DNA from: Chitinophagales bacterium
GTDB taxonomy: Bacteria > Bacteroidota > Bacteroidia > Chitinophagales > UBA10324
Reading direction: 5' to 3'
Assembly: GCA_019694975.1 (NCBI GenBank)
Contig: JAIBAY010000003.1
Location: forward strand, 124,001-188,000
DNA: 64,000 bases
Shown here piece after piece: positions 16,799 to 27,600 of this stretch. The position numbers were made by a program, and so were the translations under genes. Below the pieces are notes generated by a model that saw nothing but the letters and a program-made list of their open reading frames with translations, did no database searches and was not told the DNA's origin. The stretch's first letter is position 1; each line of letters starts with the position of its first letter.

Positions 16799-17977
16799 AT
16801 GAAAAGGACAGCGCTCTTCGTGATCGTTATCTCATGGGTTGTCGGGGGATGTAATGCGGTGAAACACAGTTACCGGTCGGGCGATTTCGACAAAGCGGTG
16901 GAGCAGGCAGTGAAGAAGCTGCGGTCAAATCCGGACCATGAAGAGACCATCAGTTACCTCGAAGCGTCTTATGCAAAATTCTATCGTCAGCGCTTGGAAC
17001 GCATCACTTTTTTGAAAAAAGAAGGACGGCCTGAAAATGTCTTGCCGGTGTATGATGAATTTTCATCGTTAGTGCTCTATGGCAACATGATTAAACCACT
17101 GCTTCCGCTGCATTTGGCCTCCAAACAGCGCGATGCCACATTCACTTTTGTGCATGATGAAGAACTGATAGAAGCCAAAAAAAATGCTGCTGAATATCTC
17201 TATGTTTTCGCAGGACAAAAGCTGAACAGCAACAACCGTTTACAGGCCCGGGCAGCGTATGATTTGTACGAACAGCTTATGTGCATTTACCCGGATTACA
17301 AAGATGTTGCGGAAATGTACAGACTAGCACAGGTACAAGGCACAAACCAGGTTTTTGTGAAACTGGAAAATAATTCCAATGCCATGCTTTATGCAGCACT
17401 GGAGCAACAGGTTACGGCGATGCCGCTTTATGATCTAAATGAAAAATGGGTGAATTTTTACGGACCGCCGGCTAGTGCACGGACAACAGACTACAACATT
17501 ATCATTAACATCAGGCAGATCATCGTCTCACCTGATCTGCAGACCACAGTTGCAACACGTACAGAAACGAAAAATGTGGCTGACGGATGGACGTATGCAT
17601 TGGATGCAAATGGCAATGTGAAGAAAGATTCATTGGGTAATGATATCAAAACACCTAAAACAAAGACCATCCGGTGCGGCGTGACTGAATACCTGCAGCA
17701 AAAAACCGCTGCCATCAACGGTTCCATTGATTTCTATGATGCGCGGAGGCAGTCGTTGCTTTACAGCGAGCCTTTTTCATCGAATAAAATATTTCAGCAT
17801 AGCTGGGCCATCGCGAATGGTGATTTGGAAGCATTAACCCGCGAAAGCGCCGCTATGATCAGGGTGGGCCCTGCGCCGTATCCTTCAGAAACTGACATGC
17901 TGCTCCAGGGTGCGGAAGACCTGAAAAGGCAGATGAAGCAGGTGATCAGCAATCATATGGATCTGGTGAGAAACTGA
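16799..17977 (+). CDS. Putative lipoprotein of unknown function
   Basis: A 392-residue protein that starts with a lipoprotein signal (lipobox VVGGC, Cys at residue 19). The mature N terminus (KHSYRSGDFDKAVEQAVKKLRSNPDHEE) reads like a TPR-type helical repeat, and more helical repeat is suggested up to about residue 190. The C-terminal half is beta-rich with TTVATRTETKNV and an ending of amphipathic helix. I know no function; the arrangement suggests an envelope scaffold protein. A longer frame begins at 16658, but the signal peptide fixes the start at 16799. The gene stands alone, convergent with atpC. Confidence 0.8.
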   Translation: MKRTALFVIVISWVVGGCNAVKHSYRSGDFDKAVEQAVKKLRSNPDHEETISYLEASYAKFYRQRLERITFLKKEGRPENVLPVYDEFSSLVLYGNMIKPLLPLHLASKQRDATFTFVHDEELIEAKKNAAEYLYVFAGQKLNSNNRLQARAAYDLYEQLMCIYPDYKDVAEMYRLAQVQGTNQVFVKLENNSNAMLYAALEQQVTAMPLYDLNEKWVNFYGPPASARTTDYNIIINIRQIIVSPDLQTTVATRTETKNVADGWTYALDANGNVKKDSLGNDIKTPKTKTIRCGVTEYLQQKTAAINGSIDFYDARRQSLLYSEPFSSNKIFQHSWAIANGDLEALTRESAAMIRVGPAPYPSETDMLLQGAEDLKRQMKQVISNHMDLVRN

Positions 17978-18050
17978 AACCGGTGCGTTAGGAAAAATTT
18001 TTCAACTGTTATTGTGCGATCCGTACAATTGAATCAATCATGATCCAATA

Positions 18051-18078
18051 AAAACCAAAGGCCTCCTGACGGAGGCCT
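18051..18078 (-). terminator. Rho-independent terminator after atpC
   Basis: Eight-bp GC-rich stem AGGCCTCC / GGAGGCCT with loop TGAC (18059-18078). On the minus strand it is followed by TTTGGTTTTTATT. It lies 36 bases past the atpC stop and may also stop transcription coming from 16799-17977. Confidence 0.75.
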
Positions 18079-18114
18079 GATCCTGTTATAAAATTCTCTT
18101 GCTTGCCTGCCTGC

Positions 18115-18366
18115 TTACTCAATAGGTTCAGCGCCTTCCACCAATACCGTGACCTTGTTATTCAGCACTTCAACAAATCCGCTCTTCGTAGAAAACTGCA
18201 ACGACTCCTTGCTGTTGCGCACGGTAATTTTTCCGGCTTTCAAAGAAGAAATCAATGGAGCATGATGATCAAGCACCTGGAAAGCGCCTGCTGTTCCTGG
18301 AAAAGATACCGCATCAGCATTGCCGCTGTAAATTTTTTTTTCGGGGGTGAGGATGTCGAGGGTCAT
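18115..18366 (-). CDS. atpC: ATP synthase F1 subunit epsilon (short form)
   Basis: An 83-residue epsilon subunit. It contains the N-terminal beta-sandwich domain (LDILTPEKKIYSGNADAVSFPGTAGAFQVLDHHAPL) that contacts the gamma subunit and c-ring, and ends where the family's C-terminal helical hairpin would begin. E. coli epsilon is about 138 residues; short forms are usual in Bacteroidota and lack the inhibitory C-terminal domain. The ATG directly follows the heptamer repeat at 18367-18390. A broken S23-like gene separates it from atpD, so transcription from the atpD promoter must cross that insert to reach atpC. Confidence 0.93.
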   Translation of the reverse strand: MTLDILTPEKKIYSGNADAVSFPGTAGAFQVLDHHAPLISSLKAGKITVRNSKESLQFSTKSGFVEVLNNKVTVLVEGAEPIE

Positions 18367-18390
18367 GAGTAGTGAGTAGCGAGTAGTGAG
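18367..18390. repeat. Left heptamer repeat flanking the S23-like gene
   Basis: Three tandem 7-bp units GAGTAGT, GAGTAGC, GAGTAGT followed by GAG. It lies between the atpC start codon and the stop of the S23-like pseudogene. The unit recurs in inverted orientation at 18815-18829, so the pair brackets the gene like terminal inverted repeats. Confidence 0.7.
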
Positions 18391-18749
18391 CTAATGGTTG
18401 CCAAGGGACTTTTTTAAACCAGTAAGCATTTTTTGAATTTCATGTGTTGATTCAATTAATGTCTTAAATTTTGTGTCAGTGATGAATCCAATTCTTCCTG
18501 CAAAGTATTAATTGCGTTTCCACTTCATAAGAAGAACCTTTTGCTATTGATAGAAAATGTACAAATTCCTTTTTTTGAATCTCTTCCTGCACCTTCTGCA
18601 ATGTTAGAAGGTATAGAAGCAACAGCCCTGTTTATCTGAGAAACCAACCCAAACCGTTCCTCCACTGGAAATTCTTTGGTAGTTTCATAAACGCTTAGAG
18701 CAAAGTCAACAGCTTTTTGCCATACCATTAACTCCTGATACTTATTCAT
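18391..18749 (-). pseudogene. Four-helix-bundle (S23/23S rRNA IVS-type) protein, two frameshifts
   Basis: The start (MNKYQELMVWQKAVDFALSVYE...VASIPSNIAEGAGR) is the classic N-terminal half of the four-helix-bundle family first known from ORFs in 23S rRNA intervening sequences. The frame breaks at a run of seven T (plus strand 18570-18576). Read one base shorter, it continues EFVHFLSIAKGSSYEVETQLIL. A second shift near 18497-18503 restores GFITDTKFKTLIESTHEIQ to a stop at 18391. Joined, the product would be about 120 residues, the normal family length. It is either a decayed gene or the product of sequence errors, at least one of them at a homopolymer. It lies between atpD and atpC, bracketed by inverted heptamers. 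Confidence 0.8.
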
Positions 18750-18814
18750 TTCAAATATTTTGAATGAAATAAAAAATAACATATCTCAACAGACAATACT
18801 CACCGCTTACATGA

Positions 18815-18826
18815 CACTACTCACTA

Positions 18827-18829
<3 letters not shown>
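18815..18829. repeat. Right (inverted) heptamer repeat overlapping the atpD stop
   Basis: On the minus strand this reads TAGTAGT, GAGTAGT, G: the same 7-bp unit as at 18367-18390 but in opposite orientation. The atpD TAG stop is the first codon of the repeat, as the ispG stop is at 225-242. Confidence 0.65.
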
Positions 18830-20374
<1,545 letters not shown>

Positions 20375-20450
20375 TTAAAGGTCAGAAGTTCAAAAGTCAA
20401 TTCGAAGTCAAAAAGCCTGAATTTGAACGGAGAATCCCGCAACAAGGCCG

Positions 20451-20481
20451 CAAAGATAGCTTTGGAATTTCTAATTTGCAA
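20451..20481 (-). promoter_or_regulatory. Bacteroidota-type promoter of atpD (TTG-N20-TATCTTTG)
   Basis: On the minus strand a -33 TTG (20479-20481) and an exact -7 TATCTTTG (20451-20458) are separated by exactly 20 bases. This is the best complete match to the Bacteroidota sigma consensus in the window. Transcription would start near 20445, giving a leader of roughly 105 bases. Confidence 0.7.
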
Positions 20482-20693
20482 GGTTGCTTTTACACATTTG
20501 GTGCCGTTGCTGATATTAACAGCATCTACGGGAGGCCGGAGCGAAGAGCGGCGCCAAAATTGTTGTCCTTTACAACCATGATTCATTGACAAGCCGGCTA
20601 TGCTTACCAAACTTTCAGCGCTTTTCTTAAAAAGTTGTTAAACCGGATAGCCCCCTTAACGAATATTTCAAAACCTCCTATTTTTACCGCTCT
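20482..20693. other. Intergenic region upstream of the thioredoxin-like gene
   Basis: With the atpD promoter and leader this makes a 355-base gene-free stretch (20339-20693) between divergent genes. A weak TATTTTTA lies just ahead of the 20694 start. No other element was recognised. Confidence 0.45.
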
Positions 20694-22121
20694 ATGAAAG
20701 AACCTTCACATTCAGCGGTCCTGCTTTCGCTATTCTTGCTTGTCTTTTCCTCGCAAGGCTTTTCTCAAAAGCCGGGCTATCAGATCATCGTTCATATACC
20801 GGCGATGAAAGATACACCCTGCTACCTTGCTAACTATTATGGCGACAAGCAATATATACAGGATACTGTTCGCTCCGATGTGAATGGCACGGTGGTGTTT
20901 GAAGGTCGAATGAGCCTGCCGGGCGGGATTTATCTTTTTGTTTTTCCTGATAAGCGCTATTTTGAAATGCTGGTGGATAAAGAGCAGCATTTCAGCATGG
21001 AAACAACGTGGGACGATCCCATCAACAACATGAAGGTGAAGGGGTCGAAAGACAATGAACAGTTTTATGATTACCTGCAATTCGCAGTGCGGCTTCAAAA
21101 GGAATCGATGGAGTTGCAGAATAAACTAAAAACCGCCACCACCAAAGCAGACAGCACGGTCATCACCGAAGAGATGAAGAAAAGTGAAGAGCAGATGAGC
21201 GGCTACCGCAACAATTTTATGCAGCAGAACCCGGAAACATTCCTGGCCAAAATTTTCAAGACATTGCCGGAGCCTGAAATTCCGAAAGAGATCCCCACCC
21301 TGCCCAATGGAAGAAAAGACTCAACGTATGCTTACCGGTATTACAAATCGCACTATTTCGATAACGTGGATTTCAGCGACAGGCGGCTGCTTCGCACGCC
21401 GATCTTTGCTCCCAAGGTAGAGAAGTATATGAATGACCTCACGCCACAGCTGCCCGATTCCGTGAACCAGTCGGCGGAATACGTGGTGGAAAAAGCGAAA
21501 GCAGACAGCGAGGTGTTTAAGTATGTACTCTGGTGGATCACCTACACTTATGAAACATCGAAGGTGATGGGCATGGATGAAGTGTTTGTGCACATGGTGG
21601 AGAAATATTACATGACCGGGCAGGCTTACTGGCTGGATTCGGCGCAGGAGGTTAAGATCATTGACCGCGCCAGAAAAATAGCCCCGAATATCATCGGTAA
21701 TACGGCGCCGGAACTGGCTTTGAAAGACACGCTTGGACAGTGGCAGATACTGAGCAAGGTGCCTGCGAAATATACCATTCTCGTCTTCTGGGATCCTGAC
21801 TGCGGGCATTGCCAGAAAGAGATACCGAAGGTCAAAGAGGTGTATGATAAGTGGAAGTCGAAAGGTGTGCAGGTTTACGCCGTGGATATTGAAGTGGATG
21901 AAGCGAAGTGGAGGAAGTTTATCCGTGAAAAGAACCTGGACTGGATCAATGTGAATGATGTCAATCATCAGAGTAACTTCCGGCAACTCTACGATATTTA
22001 CAGTACACCGGTAATTTATATCCTCGACGATAAAAAAGTTATTCGTGCCAAGCGCATTGGCGCAGAACAGATTGATGAGTTCCTGAATCACCTGGAAGGC
22101 GTGCCGCAAAAGAAAAGCTGA
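20694..22121 (+). CDS. Thioredoxin-like (TlpA/AhpC-TSA family) secreted protein
   Basis: A 475-residue protein with a signal peptide ending near residue 24 (SSQGFSQ). The N-terminal domain is DUF4369-like, a beta domain with CYLANYYGDKQYIQDT. A helical middle part includes Lys/Glu-rich coiled segments (about 130-170), and a C-terminal thioredoxin fold (about 340-470) carries the redox motif DPDCGHCQKEIPK. The cis-Pro loop is YSTPVIYILD. Such proteins act in periplasmic thiol-disulfide exchange. The substrate is unknown. The gene stands alone and is divergent from atpD. Confidence 0.88.
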   Translation: MKEPSHSAVLLSLFLLVFSSQGFSQKPGYQIIVHIPAMKDTPCYLANYYGDKQYIQDTVRSDVNGTVVFEGRMSLPGGIYLFVFPDKRYFEMLVDKEQHFSMETTWDDPINNMKVKGSKDNEQFYDYLQFAVRLQKESMELQNKLKTATTKADSTVITEEMKKSEEQMSGYRNNFMQQNPETFLAKIFKTLPEPEIPKEIPTLPNGRKDSTYAYRYYKSHYFDNVDFSDRRLLRTPIFAPKVEKYMNDLTPQLPDSVNQSAEYVVEKAKADSEVFKYVLWWITYTYETSKVMGMDEVFVHMVEKYYMTGQAYWLDSAQEVKIIDRARKIAPNIIGNTAPELALKDTLGQWQILSKVPAKYTILVFWDPDCGHCQKEIPKVKEVYDKWKSKGVQVYAVDIEVDEAKWRKFIREKNLDWINVNDVNHQSNFRQLYDIYSTPVIYILDDKKVIRAKRIGAEQIDEFLNHLEGVPQKKS

Positions 22122-22296
22122 TGCGTGATGACCGGTGACTTAGCTGCAAGGAATTGCTGCAAGGACATAATGCTGTTTATCCCGTGCATTAGCAAATTGC
22201 TGCGCAGCAACCGCATTCTCTGAACAGTTTTCCGTTACACCATAATGCATCAAGCAGCCGTTGCGAATGAGTTAAGTGTTCCCGCAACTTCGCCAA

Positions 22297-23982
22297 TTAT
22301 AATTTCAGGAGATACATATTCCGTAATGACTGTGGCCTGGTATGCGGATTCAGGAATTCCGGGGTAAGCAATGAAACCGAATAGTAAGGCACTTTGTATT
22401 GTTGCTGAACGGGCAACTGTTCCTTCTTTATCTCCGCCAGCAGGTCCTCACCGCCCATCACCCAATAACTTCCTGCTGATCCTACCTTTTGTGACAGTTC
22501 ATTTTCAGCAACAGACGGTATTATGGTTTGCGTATAAAATTCAAATGAATGACTTCCGCAGTTATAAAAATATATCCGGTCTGCAGGAATCTTTTCCTGC
22601 TGCACGATAGTTGCCATTTCATTTCCAAACTGATACTTCAGCAAGGCAGGATAAACATGAGCGCTTAACAGGAAATTGACAGTGATGATAGCTATGGCAG
22701 ATGGCGCAATCAGCTGCTCCAGCGTATTTTTCGGGTAAAAGAAAAAGTAGCCGGCAGCCAATAAAAGCGCACCTGCTATCACCCACAGCAGGATATAATC
22801 AGCAGGAAAAATAATGGCGCTTATATACACTGCTCCTCCCATCAGTATGATTGAAATTACAAATTGAATACGTCGAAGCCACCTGAAAAACTTTTGAAAA
22901 CTGTTGTTTTGATTACAGATAAATCCTGCCGTCATCACGGCACATAACGGATACACAACAAAAATATAGTGCGGCAATTTATAGTGCGACATCGACAATG
23001 CAATGAAAGGCAAGACAAATCCGCCCAGCGAAAACACTTCGGGAATGGCGGAAGCGCTGAATCGTTTTTTCGTCAATTGAAAAATTAAAAACAACAATGC
23101 AAGCACGGCGAGCAAAGTCCACGGTAAAAATGACCAGCCAAAATTATGCACGAAGAAAAACGGACCCGCATCATTGTGCCACACATTTTCGCCGGTGATA
23201 CGGCCGAAACTTTGTGTCCAGAAAAAGAAAAGCGGGCCTTCCATCCCATACTGTTGCTGCAAGCCATAGAGCATTGGCAAGAGCAGCAATATTGAGAAAA
23301 GAATTCCTGCATACCACTGCCACCAGATAAGTTTAATATGTTCGCGCCGGTAAGCAAGATGAGCAACCAATGCCGCAGCAGGCACTACGGCGCCAATAGG
23401 ACCCTTGGCCATCATAGCAAACGAGACGCCTGCAAAACCCAGCAGCAAATGGAGCCATTTTTTTGAAGCAGAGAATTCAAGGAGTTGCCAGCAGGCAAAA
23501 GCTACATTGGCCGTAAGCAGTGCATCGGTTCTTACATCGTTGTTAAAAAGAAAGAATGCCTGCGTAGTATACAAAATGATGGCAGCAACAGTGCCTGTGG
23601 TGCTGTCATACAATAATGATCCAATCCGGAAAGTGGAATAAACGCCCAGCAGTGTAAATAAAAAAGTAGGCAGTTTATATGCCATGTTGGAGACACCAAA
23701 GAGTTTGAAAGAAATCGCCGACAGCCAGAAAAGCAAGGGCGGTTTATCCAAGTAATCCTGGCCACGGTGCAGCACCTGCAGCCAGCGTCCGTTCGCCATC
23801 ATCTCGCGGCTGATAGAAGCATATTGCGCAGCATCCACATCCATCACATTGATGAACAGACCAATTATGTAAACAATGGTGGCTGCGATAAAAATCAGGA
23901 TGACGGTATGTGCCGGAAGTTTTTGCACTGATCTGTTTATCTGTGTAAATGCACTATGCTGAAACACTCTATTCGCTGCCAT
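22297..23982 (-). CDS. ArnT/PMT-type glycosyltransferase (GT39 or GT83-like)
   Basis: A 561-residue integral membrane protein with about 12 helices and a GT-C fold. The first periplasmic loop contains the catalytic acidic motif DVDAAQYASISREM (about 48-61), followed by GQDYLDKPPLLFWL, which is typical of undecaprenyl-phosphate-sugar transferases such as ArnT that modify lipid A or proteins. A soluble C-terminal part follows the last helix. A GT2 polyprenyl-phosphate sugar synthase-like gene lies next on the same strand, so the pair could make and use a lipid-linked sugar donor. The sugar and acceptor cannot be told from the sequence. Confidence 0.88.
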   Translation of the reverse strand: MAANRVFQHSAFTQINRSVQKLPAHTVILIFIAATIVYIIGLFINVMDVDAAQYASISREMMANGRWLQVLHRGQDYLDKPPLLFWLSAISFKLFGVSNMAYKLPTFLFTLLGVYSTFRIGSLLYDSTTGTVAAIILYTTQAFFLFNNDVRTDALLTANVAFACWQLLEFSASKKWLHLLLGFAGVSFAMMAKGPIGAVVPAAALVAHLAYRREHIKLIWWQWYAGILFSILLLLPMLYGLQQQYGMEGPLFFFWTQSFGRITGENVWHNDAGPFFFVHNFGWSFLPWTLLAVLALLFLIFQLTKKRFSASAIPEVFSLGGFVLPFIALSMSHYKLPHYIFVVYPLCAVMTAGFICNQNNSFQKFFRWLRRIQFVISIILMGGAVYISAIIFPADYILLWVIAGALLLAAGYFFFYPKNTLEQLIAPSAIAIITVNFLLSAHVYPALLKYQFGNEMATIVQQEKIPADRIYFYNCGSHSFEFYTQTIIPSVAENELSQKVGSAGSYWVMGGEDLLAEIKKEQLPVQQQYKVPYYSVSLLTPEFLNPHTRPQSLRNMYLLKL

Positions 23983-24122
23983 ACACTGTGCGACGACAGT
24001 GTAACCATGTCAAAATTCATTCATTGTATCATTGCCTGTCTGCTTCATGGCTCACACAAGTTTTGCATGCAACCCGGCAACCGTTGAACAGGCTAACAAC
24101 CGATAAGTTTTATAAAAGCACA

Positions 24123-24848
24123 TCACTTAGAAAACAATCCATATTTCAAAATACAATAGATTGCCCTGAAGCCATCTTTCCAGCTTATCTTTTTTCCTTC
24201 CGCATACGTGCGGCCATAGTAGGAAATACCCACTTCATAAATTCGCACCTGTGGAATGGCAGAAAGCTTTATAGTTACCTCCGGCTCAAAGCCAAAGCGC
24301 TTTTCTTTCAGCTTCAGTGACTGTATGATGTCGGTCCGGAAAAGCTTGTAGCACGTTTCCATGTCAGTCATGTTTAAACCGGAAAACATATTGCAGAGAG
24401 AGGTGAGCATCTTATTGCCGATGGAATGCCAGTAAAATAGCAACCGGTGTGGCTTTCCTCCCATAAATCTTGAACCATATACCACATCTGCAAATCCTGA
24501 TATGATCGGTTTCAGCAGGATGTTGTACTCATCAGGATCATATTCGAGATCGGCGTCCTGAATGATAAGGTATTCTCCCGTTGCTTTGCTGATGCCTGTA
24601 TGGAGTGCTGCTCCTTTTCCTGCATTTTGCTGATGACTGAAATACTGAATATTCAGATCAGGATTGTTTTCCCGGTAGGCAAAAATGCGTTCTTCTGTAT
24701 CATCCTTAGAGCAATCATTCACGATGATCACCTCCTTTTCAATGCCATTGACTAAGGTGACCTGCCTGATACGGTTCAGCAGAAGGTGAATGGTTTCGCC
24801 CTCGTTATAAACAGGAATGATGATTGAAAGCTTATGGAAAGTTTGCAT
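24123..24848 (-). CDS. Family 2 glycosyltransferase (DPM1-like)
   Basis: A 241-residue soluble GT-A glycosyltransferase. It starts with [19 protein letters not shown], has [11 protein letters not shown], the nucleotide-metal motif [14 protein letters not shown] (DXD-like, about 95-107) and [10 protein letters not shown], as in dolichyl- or polyprenyl-phosphate mannose/glucose synthases. It probably moves a sugar from a nucleotide donor to a polyprenyl phosphate at the inner face of the inner membrane. It lies upstream of the ArnT-like gene (140-base gap), which would be a natural user of its product. Confidence 0.9.
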   Translation of the reverse strand: MQTFHKLSIIIPVYNEGETIHLLLNRIRQVTLVNGIEKEVIIVNDCSKDDTEERIFAYRENNPDLNIQYFSHQQNAGKGAALHTGISKATGEYLIIQDADLEYDPDEYNILLKPIISGFADVVYGSRFMGGKPHRLLFYWHSIGNKMLTSLCNMFSGLNMTDMETCYKLFRTDIIQSLKLKEKRFGFEPEVTIKLSAIPQVRIYEVGISYYGRTYAEGKKISWKDGFRAIYCILKYGLFSK

Positions 24849-24917
24849 AGAAACTACTGGGAATTACAGCAAAAGGAAAGGCGCTAAAAGTAGAAAATAA
24901 TAATCATGCAATAGCCA

Positions 24918-24925
24918 TATATTTG
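24918..24925 (+). promoter_or_regulatory. -7 promoter box TATATTTG for the 24941 gene
   Basis: Exact TAnnTTTG, 15 bases ahead of the ATG at 24941, implying a leader of only about 10 bases. It also excludes the TTG at 24923 as a start. Confidence 0.5.
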
Positions 24926-24940
24926 CCTGCCTTACACACT

Positions 24941-27448
24941 ATGAAATCCATCTCACTCCTGCTTGTCGTATTTTTTCTGCCTGCTTCAGCTGCCGCACAA
25001 TTCCCGTCTTTTCTTGCAGCACCTTCATGGTCGCATGTATGGAATGAAACAGGTGAGGAAGATCTGCCGGAAGATCCGGGTTATTGGGAGCAATATTTCC
25101 GTATGAAAAAAGATGCGTCAGGCCATATTCCGCGGTTACCTTATGCGGCTATTGCAGCACAGCAGCAACAATCAGGCAACCGTGATGAACAGCTCTTTAA
25201 CATACAGGAACTCGGGCCGGATAATATAGGCGGAAGAACACGCGCCATACTGCTTGACGCCGATAACAGCGATCATCTCTTTGCAGCCGGCATATCAGGC
25301 GGTATCTGGTTTTCCGCCGACTCCGGCAAAAACTGGACTGCGGTGAATGACTACCTGAGTTCACTGTCAATCTCCAGCCTGGCACAGGATCACTTTAATC
25401 ACGATATTATTTACGCTGCAACCGGTGAAGGTGCCGGCAACTCGGCAGGTATTCCCGGCAACGGTATTTATAAGAGCACGGATCATGGCGTTTCCTTCAG
25501 TCATCTGCCATCAACGGATGGAACCGCTTTCAACACGTTGCCACGTATAGCCACCTCCCCTGTCGACAGTAACGGATTTTATGTGGCAACAGGCGGCAGC
25601 GGCCTGTATCATTCTGCAGATGGCGGAGAATCATTGAATCAGGTGTACAGCACCGACAAGTTCATAAACGATATGGAAGTGACACCTTCAGGCGGCGTCT
25701 GGATGGGCGTGAACGGGGCGGGCCTCTATTATTCTGCAAGCGGAGACTCGGGGACTTTTGAGCAGGTTACATCCGGCTTGCCTTCTTCCGGAAGTTTTGC
25801 GCGGATAGAGATTGCACAGGCGCCAAGTGATTCAACAGTTTTATATGCTGCATTTGAAAAGTCGGGAGGCGGTTACTATTCGGGTATCAAAGGAATCTAT
25901 AAATCAACTGATGCAGGAATCAGCTGGACCACCGTAGGCAACCCTGATGTAGACTTTGCTTTTTATATGTCATTTCCCTGGTATTCGATGACCATGGCGG
26001 TGAAACCCGATAATCCCGATTATATCGTTTTTGGTGTAGGTGATGTAGTCTACTCTTCAGATGGCGGGCTGATCTGGAAGAAATGCATCAATATTCATGT
26101 GGATCATCATGTAACCGTTTTCAACCCTGATAAACCGTCACGGCTCTACCAGGGAAATGACGGAGGCATTTATCGTATGCGCACCGATCAGATAGGCTTT
26201 AATCAAACCGACCTGAATCACGGTTACAATACGATTCAGTATTATGCCGGCTCCTACTTTCCTTCCGGCATCAACGCAATCGCCGGCGCGCAGGATAACG
26301 GCACACATTCCTGCCTTGCTGCCAACCCCACTTTCAATGAAATATTCGGCGGCGATGGTTCTTATAACGCCGTCAATCAGCAATATCCGACTATCGCTTA
26401 TGTCTCTTACCAGGATGGCACCATCCACCGGGCCGATGATGCAGATTATGCTTTCCCGACTTTTTATCCTGTTTACGACGCAATGGATAATGATGGTGAC
26501 GGCAGCATAGACGATGGTGCCTGGTTTATCAATCCATTTGAGATCAACCTCTCCAATGGTGATCAGTTATTATTCGTAACGCAAACGCGCGTATGGCAAA
26601 CGCTGGATGGCGGATTCGCTTGGGAACCCGTGATGAACCCGATTGCGGGCGGCAACTCACCCTATGCCATCGGCTTGTCGCATGATTTCAGTGCCACCAT
26701 TTATGTTGGCGGCGAGAAGGCCATTTTCTATCGTATTGATGATGGCTATAATGCCGTGGCAGGTGATGAGGTAAACCTGAGTTCATCAGTTCCTTCTTCC
26801 ATCACGAATGATTTTATTTCAAATATTACCGTTCACCCGGCTGACAAAAGCATTTGTTATGTTTCATTCAGCAATTTCTCCGAGCAGCCGCGCCTGTGGA
26901 AAGTGACCAATGGCACCACCGCACCGGTATGGACTTCCATCAGTGGTGATTTGCCGGAAGGATTGCCTGTGAATTATATTGAAATTGATCCTGCCCGGCC
27001 GGATGATTTTTTCCTGGCAGGAACGGATTACGGGCTCTACCTGACTACCGATGGCGGACAACACTGGATCAAAGACAATACGATTCCAAACGTGGTAGTG
27101 CAGCAGGTAAAGGTACGGTCCTCCGACCGGCGTGTTTTTATATTCACGCATGGCAGGGGTATGTGGACTGCAGTACTGGATCCCAACTCCGTAGGCATGC
27201 AGCAACTGTCATCGAATAATATGGCTGTTTCGGTTTATCCGAATCCTTTCCTGTCAACATTATTTATTAAGTCGGCTGCTGCGCCAGTTGCCGCTACGCT
27301 TCGTGATATGAATGGAAGAATTATGCATAGTGAAGCAGAAATGACAAAGGAGAAGGTGATTGATCTGCATGCCATTCCGGCCGGCATCTATTTACTGGAG
27401 TTGAAAAGCAGCAACCATGTGACTGTACGGAAAATAACAAAGGAATGA
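24941..27448 (+). CDS. T9SS-secreted beta-propeller (sortilin/BNR-repeat-like) protein
   Basis: An 835-residue protein with a signal peptide (to SAAAQ, about residue 19). A long propeller region follows, with repeated Asp-box or BNR-like elements such as FSADSGKNWTAV, KSTDHGVSFSH, KSTDAGISWTTV, YSSDGGLIWKK, QTLDGGFAWEP and TTDGGQHWIKD. A calcium-loop-like DNDGDGSIDDG occurs near residue 522. The last 80 residues (VYPNPFLSTLFI ... GIYLLELKSS) are a type A T9SS sorting domain, so the protein is exported through the Por system and anchored or released. The ligand or substrate is unknown. A TTG 18 bases upstream lies inside the promoter box. Confidence 0.87.
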   Translation: MKSISLLLVVFFLPASAAAQFPSFLAAPSWSHVWNETGEEDLPEDPGYWEQYFRMKKDASGHIPRLPYAAIAAQQQQSGNRDEQLFNIQELGPDNIGGRTRAILLDADNSDHLFAAGISGGIWFSADSGKNWTAVNDYLSSLSISSLAQDHFNHDIIYAATGEGAGNSAGIPGNGIYKSTDHGVSFSHLPSTDGTAFNTLPRIATSPVDSNGFYVATGGSGLYHSADGGESLNQVYSTDKFINDMEVTPSGGVWMGVNGAGLYYSASGDSGTFEQVTSGLPSSGSFARIEIAQAPSDSTVLYAAFEKSGGGYYSGIKGIYKSTDAGISWTTVGNPDVDFAFYMSFPWYSMTMAVKPDNPDYIVFGVGDVVYSSDGGLIWKKCINIHVDHHVTVFNPDKPSRLYQGNDGGIYRMRTDQIGFNQTDLNHGYNTIQYYAGSYFPSGINAIAGAQDNGTHSCLAANPTFNEIFGGDGSYNAVNQQYPTIAYVSYQDGTIHRADDADYAFPTFYPVYDAMDNDGDGSIDDGAWFINPFEINLSNGDQLLFVTQTRVWQTLDGGFAWEPVMNPIAGGNSPYAIGLSHDFSATIYVGGEKAIFYRIDDGYNAVAGDEVNLSSSVPSSITNDFISNITVHPADKSICYVSFSNFSEQPRLWKVTNGTTAPVWTSISGDLPEGLPVNYIEIDPARPDDFFLAGTDYGLYLTTDGGQHWIKDNTIPNVVVQQVKVRSSDRRVFIFTHGRGMWTAVLDPNSVGMQQLSSNNMAVSVYPNPFLSTLFIKSAAAPVAATLRDMNGRIMHSEAEMTKEKVIDLHAIPAGIYLLELKSSNHVTVRKITKE

Positions 27449-27600
27449 AGGTGAAAAAATTTATTGCTGTGCGGAAGTCATTGCAATCGTTCGCATTGCC
27501 TGTCAACATAAAATCCAATGTGCATTTTCTGGGGCACTGGTTTATTCACCGCCGATCTTAACTTTCGGGAAGACAATAACATACGTTATTTACATCTTAC

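Noticed and set aside
21321..22109. 262-codon frame antisense to the thioredoxin-like gene
   Set aside because: The sense strand has clear thioredoxin and signal-peptide features; the antisense frame is His/Arg-rich shadow sequence.
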